A stretch of 64,000 nucleotides of DNA from Manduca sexta. Taxonomy: Eukaryota > Arthropoda > Insecta > Lepidoptera > Sphingidae. The notes under the pieces are model-generated. The model was not told where the DNA came from. It did not search any database and was given only the letters and a program-made list of their open reading frames with translations. The first letter of the stretch is position 1. Each line of letters starts with the position of its first letter. A program made the translations under genes and the position numbers. Positions 36,601-48,900 of the stretch are shown here, piece by piece. The stretch spans positions 5,386,391-5,450,390 of the forward strand of contig NC_051118.1 in the NCBI RefSeq assembly GCF_014839805.1. The letters run 5' to 3'.

Positions 36601-38651
36601 AAAAAATCCTTGCACACCCTTGCTTAACAGCAAAGATAGCGAAAACGGTGACTACTTAAACTTTTGCAATTAAGAGAGATATCATCTAATTTAAATATAA
36701 TTTAATCAATTCATACACTAATTTGGGTTAATCATTGTTGTCAAATGCAGGTACAGAAAAGCAATATTGATTCAGATGCCAACTGCTCCACATAATATCT
36801 ATTATCGTAAAAAACATTTCCTAACGATTTTCGGTAATTAATTATTCATGAGTACGAAATATATAATATTATTGTATGTTTGAAAACGAATGCATTATAT
36901 CAAAGGAATATCTTTTATAATCTATATCCCCTGAAGGTGGGCAGAAGTGTAGCTTAAGCACCCGAAGTTTGCCAAGTTTAACTCTCTTCCAAGGTATATT
37001 ACGAAACAAGGTTATCGCCATATCGTATGTGTATATAAGCTGTGGCTAATATAATTAGTTGTACAATTATCTCGTATCTTTATGAAATCCTACTTTTTTA
37101 ATTTATTGTAAAATTGTTTTATATCCGAAATAAATAAAATTAAATATCATGCAGAACTTTTAATTTCGTAAATTCGTTTAAATTAAATCGCACATCACGA
37201 GAATTAAACGCATGAACTCATCGGTATACAGCCTTAACCGCCGAACTTATGGGGTGATTTGTAAAAGCTCACAAAAAAATAATTTGTCAGAGGAATTAAA
37301 CGATAATATTATCCCGTATTACAGAGTATAATTTTCACGTGATTACCGTGATATTACTATCAAGTGTCTCCTCTACACTGGTGGCAAAATAATGACCCTC
37401 TTAGATTCCCAAACATTGAAATGAAATTAATTTACAGTACATTTCCATTATTTATTCAACCCCAGAAAAGGTCGGAATGCACTATTATTCTACATCGTCT
37501 CTACATTTATTTATTTTTCGCAATACAACAAATTCTCGGACAAGGTCTACATTGTATGGATATTGGGCTGAATATTATTTTATTCCCTCAACTTAAAGTA
37601 TCTAAAATACTATTGTATCTACTATTAAAATATTTTCTCAGAACACTCGTTTGTCAAGTTTTTCATAGGTTTAAAAACTAATGAGTTTCGGTAAATACAC
37701 ACGTAGACTCCAAAAGTTCTATGTTACTATCATAAAATACCTACTTATTTATTGAGATTATATATTAGTTTTTTCGAATTTAATAGCAAATTATTGGCAA
37801 GTAATTACAATAAAATTAAGCTAATATTAGGCGCTCCTTTTTTATCTTACTGTTTACACACCATTAACTCAAAATAAATGTTGCACAAAATTACAAAACA
37901 ACATAATAACGCATAATATTGCCGGCTTTTTAAATCCTGTTTCTTTGATATAAAAAAAAATAAATATTTAATTTAAGCAAATTCAGAAAAACTAATCTTT
38001 GGATTTCAATTTGCAATGTTGCAATTGGTTATAACGTTCGTTATAATATATTATCGCTGCAAATATAAATAGTACATAATCTAAACGATCTATTTTTATA
38101 TCCAAAAAATTTGGTCTCCAGTCTAAAATTCGGTAATATTGGTAAAAATCTTAAATACGATGTAAGTAGCTAACGTAATGAATTTCCTTTTTTTCTATAA
38201 CTAAGTAATTCTTTTCTGTAGTTCAGTTAAATAAAATGAAAATAGCTGGTGGGAATGGGATAGATGTCATTTGGAATTCTTATTTTTTATTATACATAAT
38301 TTAAACCCATATTATGTATGTAACTGTTCCAACGTTATTTTATAATTTATATTACTTATAATTTTGGGTTTAAAAATGTTTTTAAAATAATTGTACTGCA
38401 TAATTGCAATGTAACGCTTAATTTTAAACGTGTTCAGATTGTTTAAATTTTACACGTTTCTTTCAAAACAATTAACGTTATCAATTTTATTCTTCATATC
38501 AGCTCGCTGAATTGAAATTAAAATACTCACTTAAAACTGAAATTATAATCTGGTTAATTTTGCTCCCCTCGGCACAATATTTTTTCACCGTGTATTTCAA
38601 CATTTTTACACTTAAAAAAATTTAATCACAGATAATAAATTTAAAATGACA

Positions 38652-38758
38652 TGAGAGCGCGCGCCCGCGGCTGTACCGTGTCACGAATGAGGTTCTATAG
38701 CCAGAGGCGCTAACTTCTGCGTTTCCGATGCGATCTAACGGAAACGTGGCCGTGGGAC
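38652..38758. other. GC-rich block in AT-rich DNA
   Basis: A block of about 107 bp with GAGAGCGCGCGCCCGCGGCT and further CG-rich sequence, in surroundings that are strongly AT-rich. It is not coding in any frame for long. It could be a promoter or non-coding first exon, for example of the transporter on the minus strand, but nothing proves this. Confidence 0.3.
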
Positions 38759-39682
38759 TTTAAGTGTTAATTAAACACAAAGCTTGTTTTTCGGGAATGA
38801 GCTCCCGGTTAAGCGGGGACTTGAGGAATTGGTTCAAGGGCAATGAGACGAAATTATGAACGGCGTCCCTGTCCTGCTCAAGTATTCTGATAAGATCAAT
38901 AAAATATTTTTTTAAAATGACTACTGCTAAAATACATAACAAACTCTATAAGATTCAAATGCATATTAATTTTACAAGAACTTATAAAGGATTAGAAAAT
39001 ATGTTTATAAATTCCATTCAAAAAGTGTACAAAAACATAACGCTACGCGCGTAATCAATATATATATACCTATATACCTTTTATATGAAGCATGTATTCA
39101 TAGCGTCATGAATTTTACATTTAAATTATATATGAATTATTCAAAAATAAACACTAAAATAAATAAACACATAATATATAATTATTAAAGGTATTTATGA
39201 ATTCGAATTTACAATACAATTCACTCACGCCTACTACCTATCATTAATGTACGTAAGCCTATATTACATTCGCCAAAAGTCGATAAAAAATAATAAAATA
39301 CGCTTTTCAAGTACAAAAAACAACTTATATATGCGACTTTGTTACTCTCAGAACTAGGGCAGTTACAATTTATTCAAAGATAACAACAAAAACATATTAT
39401 TTGTAGAGCTATGTTCCAAGCCCAGAGCTAAGTATAGGTCAATATACTCCCACAGTCCAGCTAAATATTTAAAACAATTGAAGTAATGAAACACTAGCTG
39501 CGACACCAAATAAGTCAATTAATGTTTTTATCATCACAATAACATAATGTATTACTCTATGATTTAATTTTTTTGTTTACATTGTGTTAGACTGATTAGC
39601 GCGATCTAGTTGCCTTGAGTGACTTCTGACGGTGACCCATTAGGAGAAAAATATTAGTTGCATTCCCATGAACTAACGGTAG

Positions 39683-39845
39683 GTACATTAAAGAACCGAA
39701 CCTTAATTCTATTCGATCTTGAAAATAAACCAATCAAAATTAGTTATTTGTAATAATTTCCAAAAAAAACTTCATTTTGATTAGTCCATTTTTACGACGG
39801 ATTGTTAAAAGCGAATGAGATCGTTTATTCGAAACGCCGGTAAGT
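39683..39845. mobile_element. R7 MITE copy
   Basis: AATAAACCAATCAAAATTAG and CATTTTGATTAGTCCATTTT are the internal inverted repeats; the right end reads GAGATCGTTTATTCGAAACG. Confidence 0.6.
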
Positions 39846-40384
39846 TTTATTTATTTGCACTTCATATACAAATATGTATAATATACATTGGCGGATTTAA
39901 TACCATAAGTAAGCCTACACCTGCATTCCTAAAGGGTAGACAGATAAACTCTACTACATTTGCGGTTGGTCTAGAATTTTCCCGTACTATTAGGTGATAG
40001 ATATATGTGATAATACCAAACAAATCAATGTTTAGAAAATTTTATAAATACGGTCAAAATGTAAAAACATGTATTTTGCCCTCTGATTAAATTTTGTTGA
40101 TTTTTCATTATTGATATCAGCATACTTAACAGCAGACATAGGCATCTCCTACGAGGCAGTCATGAATTAGAGAATATAGATCGATAGAGGTGATAAAAAT
40201 CGGTGAATTTACCCCGCATGTATCTTTTATCACTCCTCGTACCTGACTCTTACTGGGATAGACAACACAACGAGTGTTGTGTCTCACATGTTGCAATATG
40301 AATAGTTTTACAGCCAGCCGCCTGCCTCAAGTCAACTCCTGAGGGATCTAATTCTATTGTTGTTGGATGTCATTATTGGTGGTA

Positions 40385-40690
40385 GGATATTAATTGTATT
40401 CGCCGGGATTGCTACCTTTGAAAGCTGTAAAATCCGCCATGGTAGCCCTTGTGTGTGTCGCGTTCCGGGATCAGCCTGTATATATCCGGTGTCAAAGACG
40501 CCAACTTAATTGAATCAACTGGTGAAGGGAAAATCATTTCTCGTCAGTCGACACTCCTTTTAGACCCGCTACAGCAACCAAAATCGGAGCCAATGGTATT
40601 TGCCACACATTATGGTCACAGTCACACAAAAATTAATGCCTGATCCAGGAATCGAACCCAGGACCACGCGGTACATTACAAGCTGCTATT
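40385..40690 (-). repeat. tRNA-derived SINE of a second type
   Basis: The minus-strand head contains CCTGGGTTCGATTCCTGGAT (box B). The body differs from the R3 copies (CAATGGTATTTGCCACACAT, TCTCGTCAGTCGACACTCC in plus sense). Part of the body recalls the AGTCGACA stretch of the 505-690 repeat. Confidence 0.55.
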
Positions 40691-41796
40691 AAATACTGAT
40701 TACGGTAGAGTTAAAACTTAGTTCTTCAGAGATCTTAATTGGAGCTCTTGTGAAGTTATACTAGTGATGTATCTTATTGACTAGTTACATCGTGTGAGAC
40801 ACTTGAGTTCGAATATTAAAACTTACTCAGCATTATATCGTATAATTACAAGGCGTAGTTATGTCGTCATTAAAAAATGACGAATGGGATAGTGACGCGA
40901 GTGAACTAAATGAATGAATGATTTGTTTAAAAACCTTTTTTGACAAGACGCATGTTGCGCCCCGTTCTTAAGAGATAGGTAATACACCATCGAACTAATG
41001 CTCATCTCCAATTATAGACACCTTGAGAGAGCCTTTCAAAAATGTACTCCCACACACAAATAGAAGAGTTACCCATCACTAAGAAATACATTGAAATATC
41101 TGGCCGCCAATAAATCTATGGTGTAAAGGCTCCGTTACTTACACACTGGACACGGCCTGCGATCTGTTTGTTAATTTATGCGCTGCCTATCACCACTTGA
41201 TATATCTACACGCGATACAAATTATTAACGCTACTTTCTTCTTGTTGCGGAATGTAAAATTATAAGCCTTTATCATCGTTGAGTTGATATCATTCTTAGG
41301 GTACATTCATGGATAAGTTTTATCATTTGTTCATTTAATATAGTGGTAATAATTTCAAATTCCAAAACGTCAAATCACAATCGCTACTAATTAATATATT
41401 TTTTTTATTAATAAATGTATATCTGAGGATCTATTTTCAATATTATATTTCATGAATGGTGAAAATTTATTTAAAATTAACAGAGGTAAATCGCGAAATC
41501 ACAAAACGAACTTTCGTTAATTCTTACTCATAATAAAAGATGGCCTTTCCATCTTTATATCACAGACGCGTGGCTACTTCTTGCTGTGATATTTCTCCCA
41601 TATATAATGGATTCCATACGATCTGTAACTGCGTTCCCGCATTGATTTTCTTAATCGTTTCAAGGAAGTGTGTGTACGCGCGTAGAATAGAACTGACGAC
41701 CTCATTCATCCGCCGTTAATTGAGCTATAGGTGAACAGACTTATAATAGCTTGTGTTTTACGCGAAATGTAAAATAAAAGCTATTATAAGTTTGAC

Positions 41797-42096
41797 TGGT
41801 GGTAAGTCTCTCATATGTGAGAGTCCGCTTGGGTAAGTACCATCGCAATGTTTATTTAGACCGCCAAGCAGCAGTGTGTAGTCCCTGTTGTAATCCGGTT
41901 AGAACATTGTAGCCAGTGTAACTACTGGACATGAGACTTAATATCTCATATCCCAGGATGGCGAGCGCAGTGGAGCGCTAAACAATACTTTGTAATTCAA
42001 GGTGTTGAATGGTGTTTCTGCTGTTTATGGGTGGTTGTATCGCTTACCATCAGGCGAACGGCAAGCTCGTCTCGTCATACAATGCAATAAAAAATA
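41797..42096 (+). repeat. R2 repeat, long copy
   Basis: GGTGGTAAGTCTCTCATATG, GTAGCCAGTGTAACTACTGG, GGATGGCGAGCGCAGTGGAG and CATCAGGCGAACGGCAAGCT, ending in AATAAAAAAT. It lies about 830 bp before the ADAM10-like start. Confidence 0.8.
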
Positions 42097-42921
42097 TGCG
42101 AGTAATACGAGAATTTAATGTTTTCGATTGCAATGGTAAAGTTTATTTAAAATCAGATCTCTCAATCTGTAGTAATCTATCAGACCACCAAATTTGCTAC
42201 TTTAAATGACACATTACCGCAAATATATTTTCACCAAAAAACAACGCAAAAGCATGAAATTGCCCAATATATTTTGTTCCAGAGCTGCTTGAAATTACAG
42301 TAAGGATAAATTAATTCATCTAGACAGGATCTCATTACCATAACTACTGATTCGTGTAAACTCGTGGTTGAAACACCATAAAAGCTAGACTTCTTCGTAA
42401 CCAAGTCCTTGTAAAGCGTCGCGTGAATTAATTACTTTATATTTAGTACCAACGTTCAAGGAACACCTAGCGGTAACTAAAAATAGAACTAATTATTCAG
42501 ATACGCTGCGATGTCATGGGATTTAAAGTGGTATTTAGCATGCCTCTTAATTGTATCTAAGTGGGATATTCTAAGTAATTGGCGGGAGAAACGTTTAACG
42601 TAAAGTTTTATGGATGTTAAATGGTTGTTTGCGTATTTCGCGTGGTTTAATGTGTTATGCGGAATTCATTTATATGTTTTACAATTAAAACTGATGCGAT
42701 TGGATTTTACTTTGTACGAACTGGGTTGGTTTGGCCAAAAAGAATAGTGAAGATATGTATCAATGTTTTCCATTTTAAGCTACCTACGTAGTTTCTATTA
42801 GTAGCCAATCATAAATTGTCTATTTCTCGGTTAAATTCTTTGACAAAACATCAAGATGTGAAGTCAAAATGTGACATCTTACAATTTCCTTCAAATGTAG
42901 TCCATTATAAGTAATACAGCA

Positions 42922-45900
42922 ATGATTCTAATACTATTAATATTAGTATATCAATACAGCTTGAGAATTGCCGCAATAGATATAGGTCAGGTTGAAAGAG
43001 GGGATTTCATTTGCAAAGCTTATGGATATCATCTTGTCGAAGCCAAGTTCGGAAAGGAAACTTACTTATTGTGTTTGAAAAGAACAGCCATAGGTAATGT
43101 TCAAAACATGTATACTTTAACACGCCTTTTTAAGTACAAAAACTGTGTAAAGAGCGATCATTAGAAGAAAAATATTCATGTTATAATGTTAAATAACAAG
43201 TTTTTTAGGATAATTAAAAAAAAAATAATTCTAGCTAAGCTGTGTCTTTAAAATTTAATAATACAAAAAAATTCTATAATTTATTATAGTCCGCAATCAA
43301 TCTCACAAACCATGTTAGAACTTACTTAGTACTTATTATAATAACACCAAACCTCAGAACTTGATTTCGTCTAAAGGTTCCTTCCCACTGACGAGTCAGA
43401 ATTCAGCCTTATTATTGGAACCTGATTCGGAAGACCACAAATCGATTGAAAGTTACCTCGAGGATTTGGCGTTGGCGTACGGATTCCCTATTGACGATCC
43501 TGCCGCTGGATCTGCCGAAGGTTATATTGGAGAAGACCATCAGTTCTATGGAGTGTTGCATTTAGGTAGGATAACTTAATACAAATCGTGTTGATCCTTT
43601 TGTAGCAATAGTATCATAGAAGGACTATAAACCAGTATGAAATAGACAACTGAATATAGCTTTCAAATTAAAACACAATAATGCCTGCATAGTTCTGATT
43701 GGGAAAAGAAACAAATTTAACAGAAGCTAATAATCCCACGCCATTTCAGTAGAAAGCTATCAGCTGACGCTATAAGAACTAGATATTATCTTTATTACCC
43801 TGTCTTCAGGTAACAGAACACTACACGCAGACCCTTACGGTAAAGATGACCTCACCAAGATATTCGGCGCGTTCGAGAATGACAATATGGCGGTGCCACG
43901 GCTCCGACGAGACGATACCCAGGTGATCAGGTGAAGATGATGTGCAGTAATAAAACACCGATACTTTCGCTCTTATACTGTATACAGAAGCGACCCGCAT
44001 CCAGCGACCTCCTGCGAAATTTATTAGGTCATCTGTCCACCTACTGGGCGGGCGACCGACGCTGCGCTTGCCAGTTCTTGGTCTCCACTCCAGAACCTTC
44101 GTGCCCCATAGACCATCAGTTCTGTGAGCTATGTGTCCTGCCTACTGCCACTTCAGCTTGCTAATCCGATGGGCCATGTTGGTGACTTACGTTCTTCTAC
44201 GGATCTCTTCATTTCTGATTCGATCACGTTATAGATCGTTCTGGAAATCTTTGGGGGAGGCAATGGACGTTCTGCGGCTGATGATGATTGTATACAGATT
44301 TGCTATGATTATATGTAAACTTTGATGTTTTTTTCTATAATTCCAACCTAAGAACGATATATCAATGTTTTAATTTCTAAACTTGTTGGGATCAATCAAT
44401 GTACAAAGAAGATAGACTTTGACGTTCTCAGTAATATCATATCATATAAAGATAGTTATTAAATGATTTTGGCAGTAAATAATCAGGTACTACATTCTTT
44501 ACTTAGACCGATAAAAAGAAAAAATACAGAGAATCAAAGGCCTGACCAAAATCAAACCCATCAATTTCAAACTTTTCTCGCAACGACAAAACATTTTAAT
44601 GTTCTACACTAGGTAGACGCATCAATAGCAACATTCCCCTACTTCCCATACCGCATCGAGGAGCAGAAGCGTTCCCCAGGCATCGCCCCCGCGAGGATCT
44701 GCGACCTTCTCCTGCTTGCTGATAAGGAGTTCTTCGACAAAGATTCCAACTCGAGCCTGAAGCATGTGGTGATGCGAATGATGCATGCGGTCGCTCAGGC
44801 GGATATTATATTCAGAAATGCCGATTTTAATGAAGATGGAATTCCTGATAATATTGGTAAGGATAATATTATATTATATTACAGTATAAATTACATGTTT
44901 AAAAGAAACAGGTTAGGATACCTGATTGAAAAAAAAACTTGCTGTAAAATTTTGAGACTTAGATCTTAAAGTTGTACCTAATATAATTCACCAAAGATAT
45001 TTTCCGATCACGATATTTAATTATGGACATGTTAACAGCTATATAAGGACAAAGTAAATTGCGTGCAAATCATACTTCCTTTGATCAAACATATATAATA
45101 ATATCAGCCTACTGACCTCCTCTACTATCGATAGGGATTAGGCCTTAGTCCACCACGCTGGCCTTCCACCACGCTGACCTTCCATCACGCTGGCCTGATC
45201 GATTATACGTACTTCAAATTTACCTATAATTTGTGCTTTTACGAAAGTTTTATTTAATGTTAAAACAAAAATGTAGCACATTAAAGTTTAATTTGATCTT
45301 GTAGTTAACTTTGCTTTTTTCAGGGTTTTCAGTGAAATACATTCTAGTACTTACTTCCAACGACACTAACAACCGTGTCTTCGGGAACATTATTAGCCAA
45401 CATGCAATTGACGGTCGGAATTACTTGATGAAGTTTGCGAGGTTACGTCGCCTCTCCGAGGTCTGTCTTGGTGTCGCGTTTTCGGGACATGCCTTCCATA
45501 ACCGAACTTTGGGGCTCAGGTAATATAATATTTTGATTGTTGGTTCGATTATGAAATGGAGCTATGAGAAAAAATAATACGTAGGAAATGAGTACTTATA
45601 TTAAACAGCTTGACTAAATAGAGGGTTCTCAATTCGACGTGTAATTTTTTTTATAGTTTGTTATGAGTTATGCGGCGTTTAGATTTACGGCGAAGACCCA
45701 GCGTTTTTAAAATGATGCAATAAGTACATTACTTAAAATTACAGAGATGGGGTCGAGGGCTAAATTGAAGAGTACCAGGTAACTGTTGTCTCGAAATCTT
45801 GCAAGTTACAAAAACCGGTCTCATGAGTACATCTTATTTTATAACGCATAAAATTGATTATTATTTAGTAATTTTTATTTTGTTTAATGTTGAACGATTT

Positions 45901-48900
45901 GTTACGTTAAAATCGTGATAAAGATTTTCTTCTAACTGCGTCGATGTAAGCGACTTTAGCTTAGTTGGAGGTAGAATGGACTGCCGAGACAAATATCGCA
46001 GCTTCGAAACCAATTCTCAACACAACTTTAACTTATTAAGTTCCATGTGTACTCTTTGTCAATTTTTGTTACATTATCTTATTGTATAGCAGTGGTGTTA
46101 GTACATATATTATAGGAAGAAAGAAAGAAGTTTATTGTTGAAGCAAAATTTTAAAATACAAAATCTTACATAACATAAACAAGGATTGCACTAACAATAG
46201 GCCATTCAGCTATATACTGCAATACCACCTTTGTAATACTGCAGCGCTTATATATGTTTATTAATGCAGTAGCTGTGTACTTTTATACCCTACTTTTTTA
46301 ATATGTAACTGTTTTGTATTCCTTTTGAATAAAATAAAAAAACAACTATGACAAAAGCATACAGCGTATACAAATAAGTCCCTTAGTACCTACGTATTTA
46401 TTTTATTATCGGCTTAACCCTACCGGATAGTTTCACATCGCTCGGAGGCGGCGTGGGTGGCGCCGCGGGCGGTCTGTGCGACCGTCGGGCGTATGGACGG
46501 TCCTTCAACACGCTGGCGATAGCACACGCGACAATGGAAGACAGGGATCGAGTGCCAGAGAGGATCGCCGCTTTAACACTGGCTCATGAGATGGGTAAGA
46601 TTTTATTATTATCAATAAAACTATTATTTCTAAGGATTACAGCGAGAAGACATAAATGTACGCTATATTACATGAGATATGCAGTATTTCTCTTTTTTAC
46701 ATCTCCCAGGTGACACTAAAAGGGGGAAATAGATATGTAAAGATAGAAAAATATGTAGCTTAACGATTGATACGCATGATTGATAAAACGGTTATTTTAG
46801 AAGTTGATTATTGCTAATATTTCACAGAGATTTTTTTCTTGGCAATCACGTATTATGATTAATATATGGATTTAATTTCCCATACACATTTGCCGCTATC
46901 CACCCCTTATATAGTATTTAATATTTAGGACATAGTTTCGGCGCGCATCACGACGATAACTTCCCCAACCCTGAGTGTCGAGGACACCTGATGGGCTCAC
47001 AGTCTTCGTCAGCAGAGAGCACCAAGAACTTCGAGTTCTCCATATGCAGCAAACGACTCATCGCGGCAACCCTGAGCAGCATGAGCTATTGTCTTAATGA
47101 AGAAGACAGACCTTACTGCGGCAATGGTAAGAATACACATTTCTGCGTAATTTTTCATTTGGTGACTGCCTCGTTGGCGTATTTGTATTACGGAACGACA
47201 GCAGTGCCAAGGTCAAGAAAATATATTTAAAAATAATAGCACATATTTAAAAATCTCATAAAAGGGACTTGTTCAGTTACAATATCTTCAAAAAGAAACC
47301 CATATTTTACAGTATAGAGAGATATATTGAAATTTCATTCAAGTTATAATTTCAACAAACAGCATGTGTGGCAGGACGACGTCCACCGGGTCCGCTAGTA
47401 TTTTATAAATTTCGAGTAGATAGCTTTTAAAAATACGGTAAGCGTGCCGTTTTGCTCGAGCGGGAGGGCTTAAGTTCAGACGAAAATAGCAATACATATA
47501 CAATAGCAATGGAGTTGACTCCATCGCATCTCATTTCACCTTGGACTGATTCGTATCCAGGCATAGTGGAGGAAGGTGAGGCTTGCGACTGCGGCCTGCC
47601 GTCCCGGTGCAGTCACAAGGACCCGTGCTGCACGCCCAGGGCTGGCGGCGCGTTGGTGTTTGAGGAGGGGTTACGTATATTCTGTTTGCATATTTAAGAC
47701 TCTTAGACTTTTTTAATACATCTAGATTATGTGTCGGATAGGTTTTCTGATCCTAAGCATATCAAAAGCACTAATATAGCCGTAGCAACAATACCCAGCA
47801 ATTGCGAAACTAGGCAATAAACTGAGACCTGCTCATAAGGCATTAGATTTAGATCTCATAATGTGGAGCTAGATTAGGACTGCCAAACGTTCCGGTGCCC
47901 ACATCACATTTCCCGGGACACTGTCAACGCATAATGCTTTTCTGAATTCTCTACAGAACTTTACATAAAGAGGGGTGTTCCGTGGCGCCATCTGCGATGT
48001 GTCACCCGTCACAAGGGCTGTGTTGTACGCACAAGTGTCAATATGCTAATCTGACCAGTAGCGGGATTGTTAGTACCTTACTTTTATAAAAAAAGATTAT
48101 AAAATACTAACTCTAACTTGCGATTTCGCTGGTATGAATCTTTTCAAAATAGCACAGCTTTTCAATCTTGTTGCTTAAGCATTTTGGTATGTTTTACGAC
48201 CTACCAACTAACTGACGTCATACCACAGTATTCCCCAACCTAAGATTCGAACCCATTAGTGCCGGTCAACTAGCAGATATGTGCTGACGGTAGGAAATAG
48301 GTTAAGCATGAACCATATATGATAGCCTCAATTTTAATAAACCCATCACCTCAACATCCTGCTGCACCAACATTCTAATAGCCGTATAAATCAGGACTGC
48401 CGAACCCAAGACCATGAGTGCACGTGCACTAACGACACGGCGGAGTGTCGCTGCGGGCTCGGCGGCCGATGTCTGGCAGACGGCAGCTGTCAGGCGGCCG
48501 AGTGTGCGCTACTCGGGCTTAGAGAGTGTCAGTGTACCAAGAGAGGAATGGTAGGTACAACACATCATTATTTTTTAATTATCTAAAATTGTTAAACACA
48601 TGTTCACAAAAAAGAGTCGTAAAATTATGTCTAAAAAAGGAAATTTGTAGTCAAAGTTACATTGATTCATAATTAAAATTAAACTATTTTTCGGATTTTA
48701 TCGCGGTTTTAATATTTTAGTTTTCTCCCGACGTTTCGAAGACTTTGCAGCCTTCGTGGTCACGCGAGGAGGGGGGGGGGTCAATTACAACTTGACAATT
48801 TTGAATATGTTTTATTGTTCATTAAATAATCGTTTCACTCATTGATTAACGTCAATCTGCCGTGCGGTCTTCGTACTATTTATTACTTACATGTTGTGCC

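Larger units (their letters stand above)
32269..42921. other. Gene-poor stretch of about 10.6 kb
   Basis: No gene is supported. It holds R2 repeats (32679-32989, 41797-42096), SINEs (33545-33790, 40385-40690, 36230-36408), an R1 fragment (34910-35030), R7 MITEs (36435-36600, 39683-39845) and a GC-rich block (38652-38758). The remaining DNA is AT-rich. The missing transporter start exon may lie here. Confidence 0.6.

Noticed and set aside
43931..44164. Plus-strand frame after exon 3 of the protease gene
   Set aside because: It is the reverse strand of an RTE reverse-transcriptase fragment.
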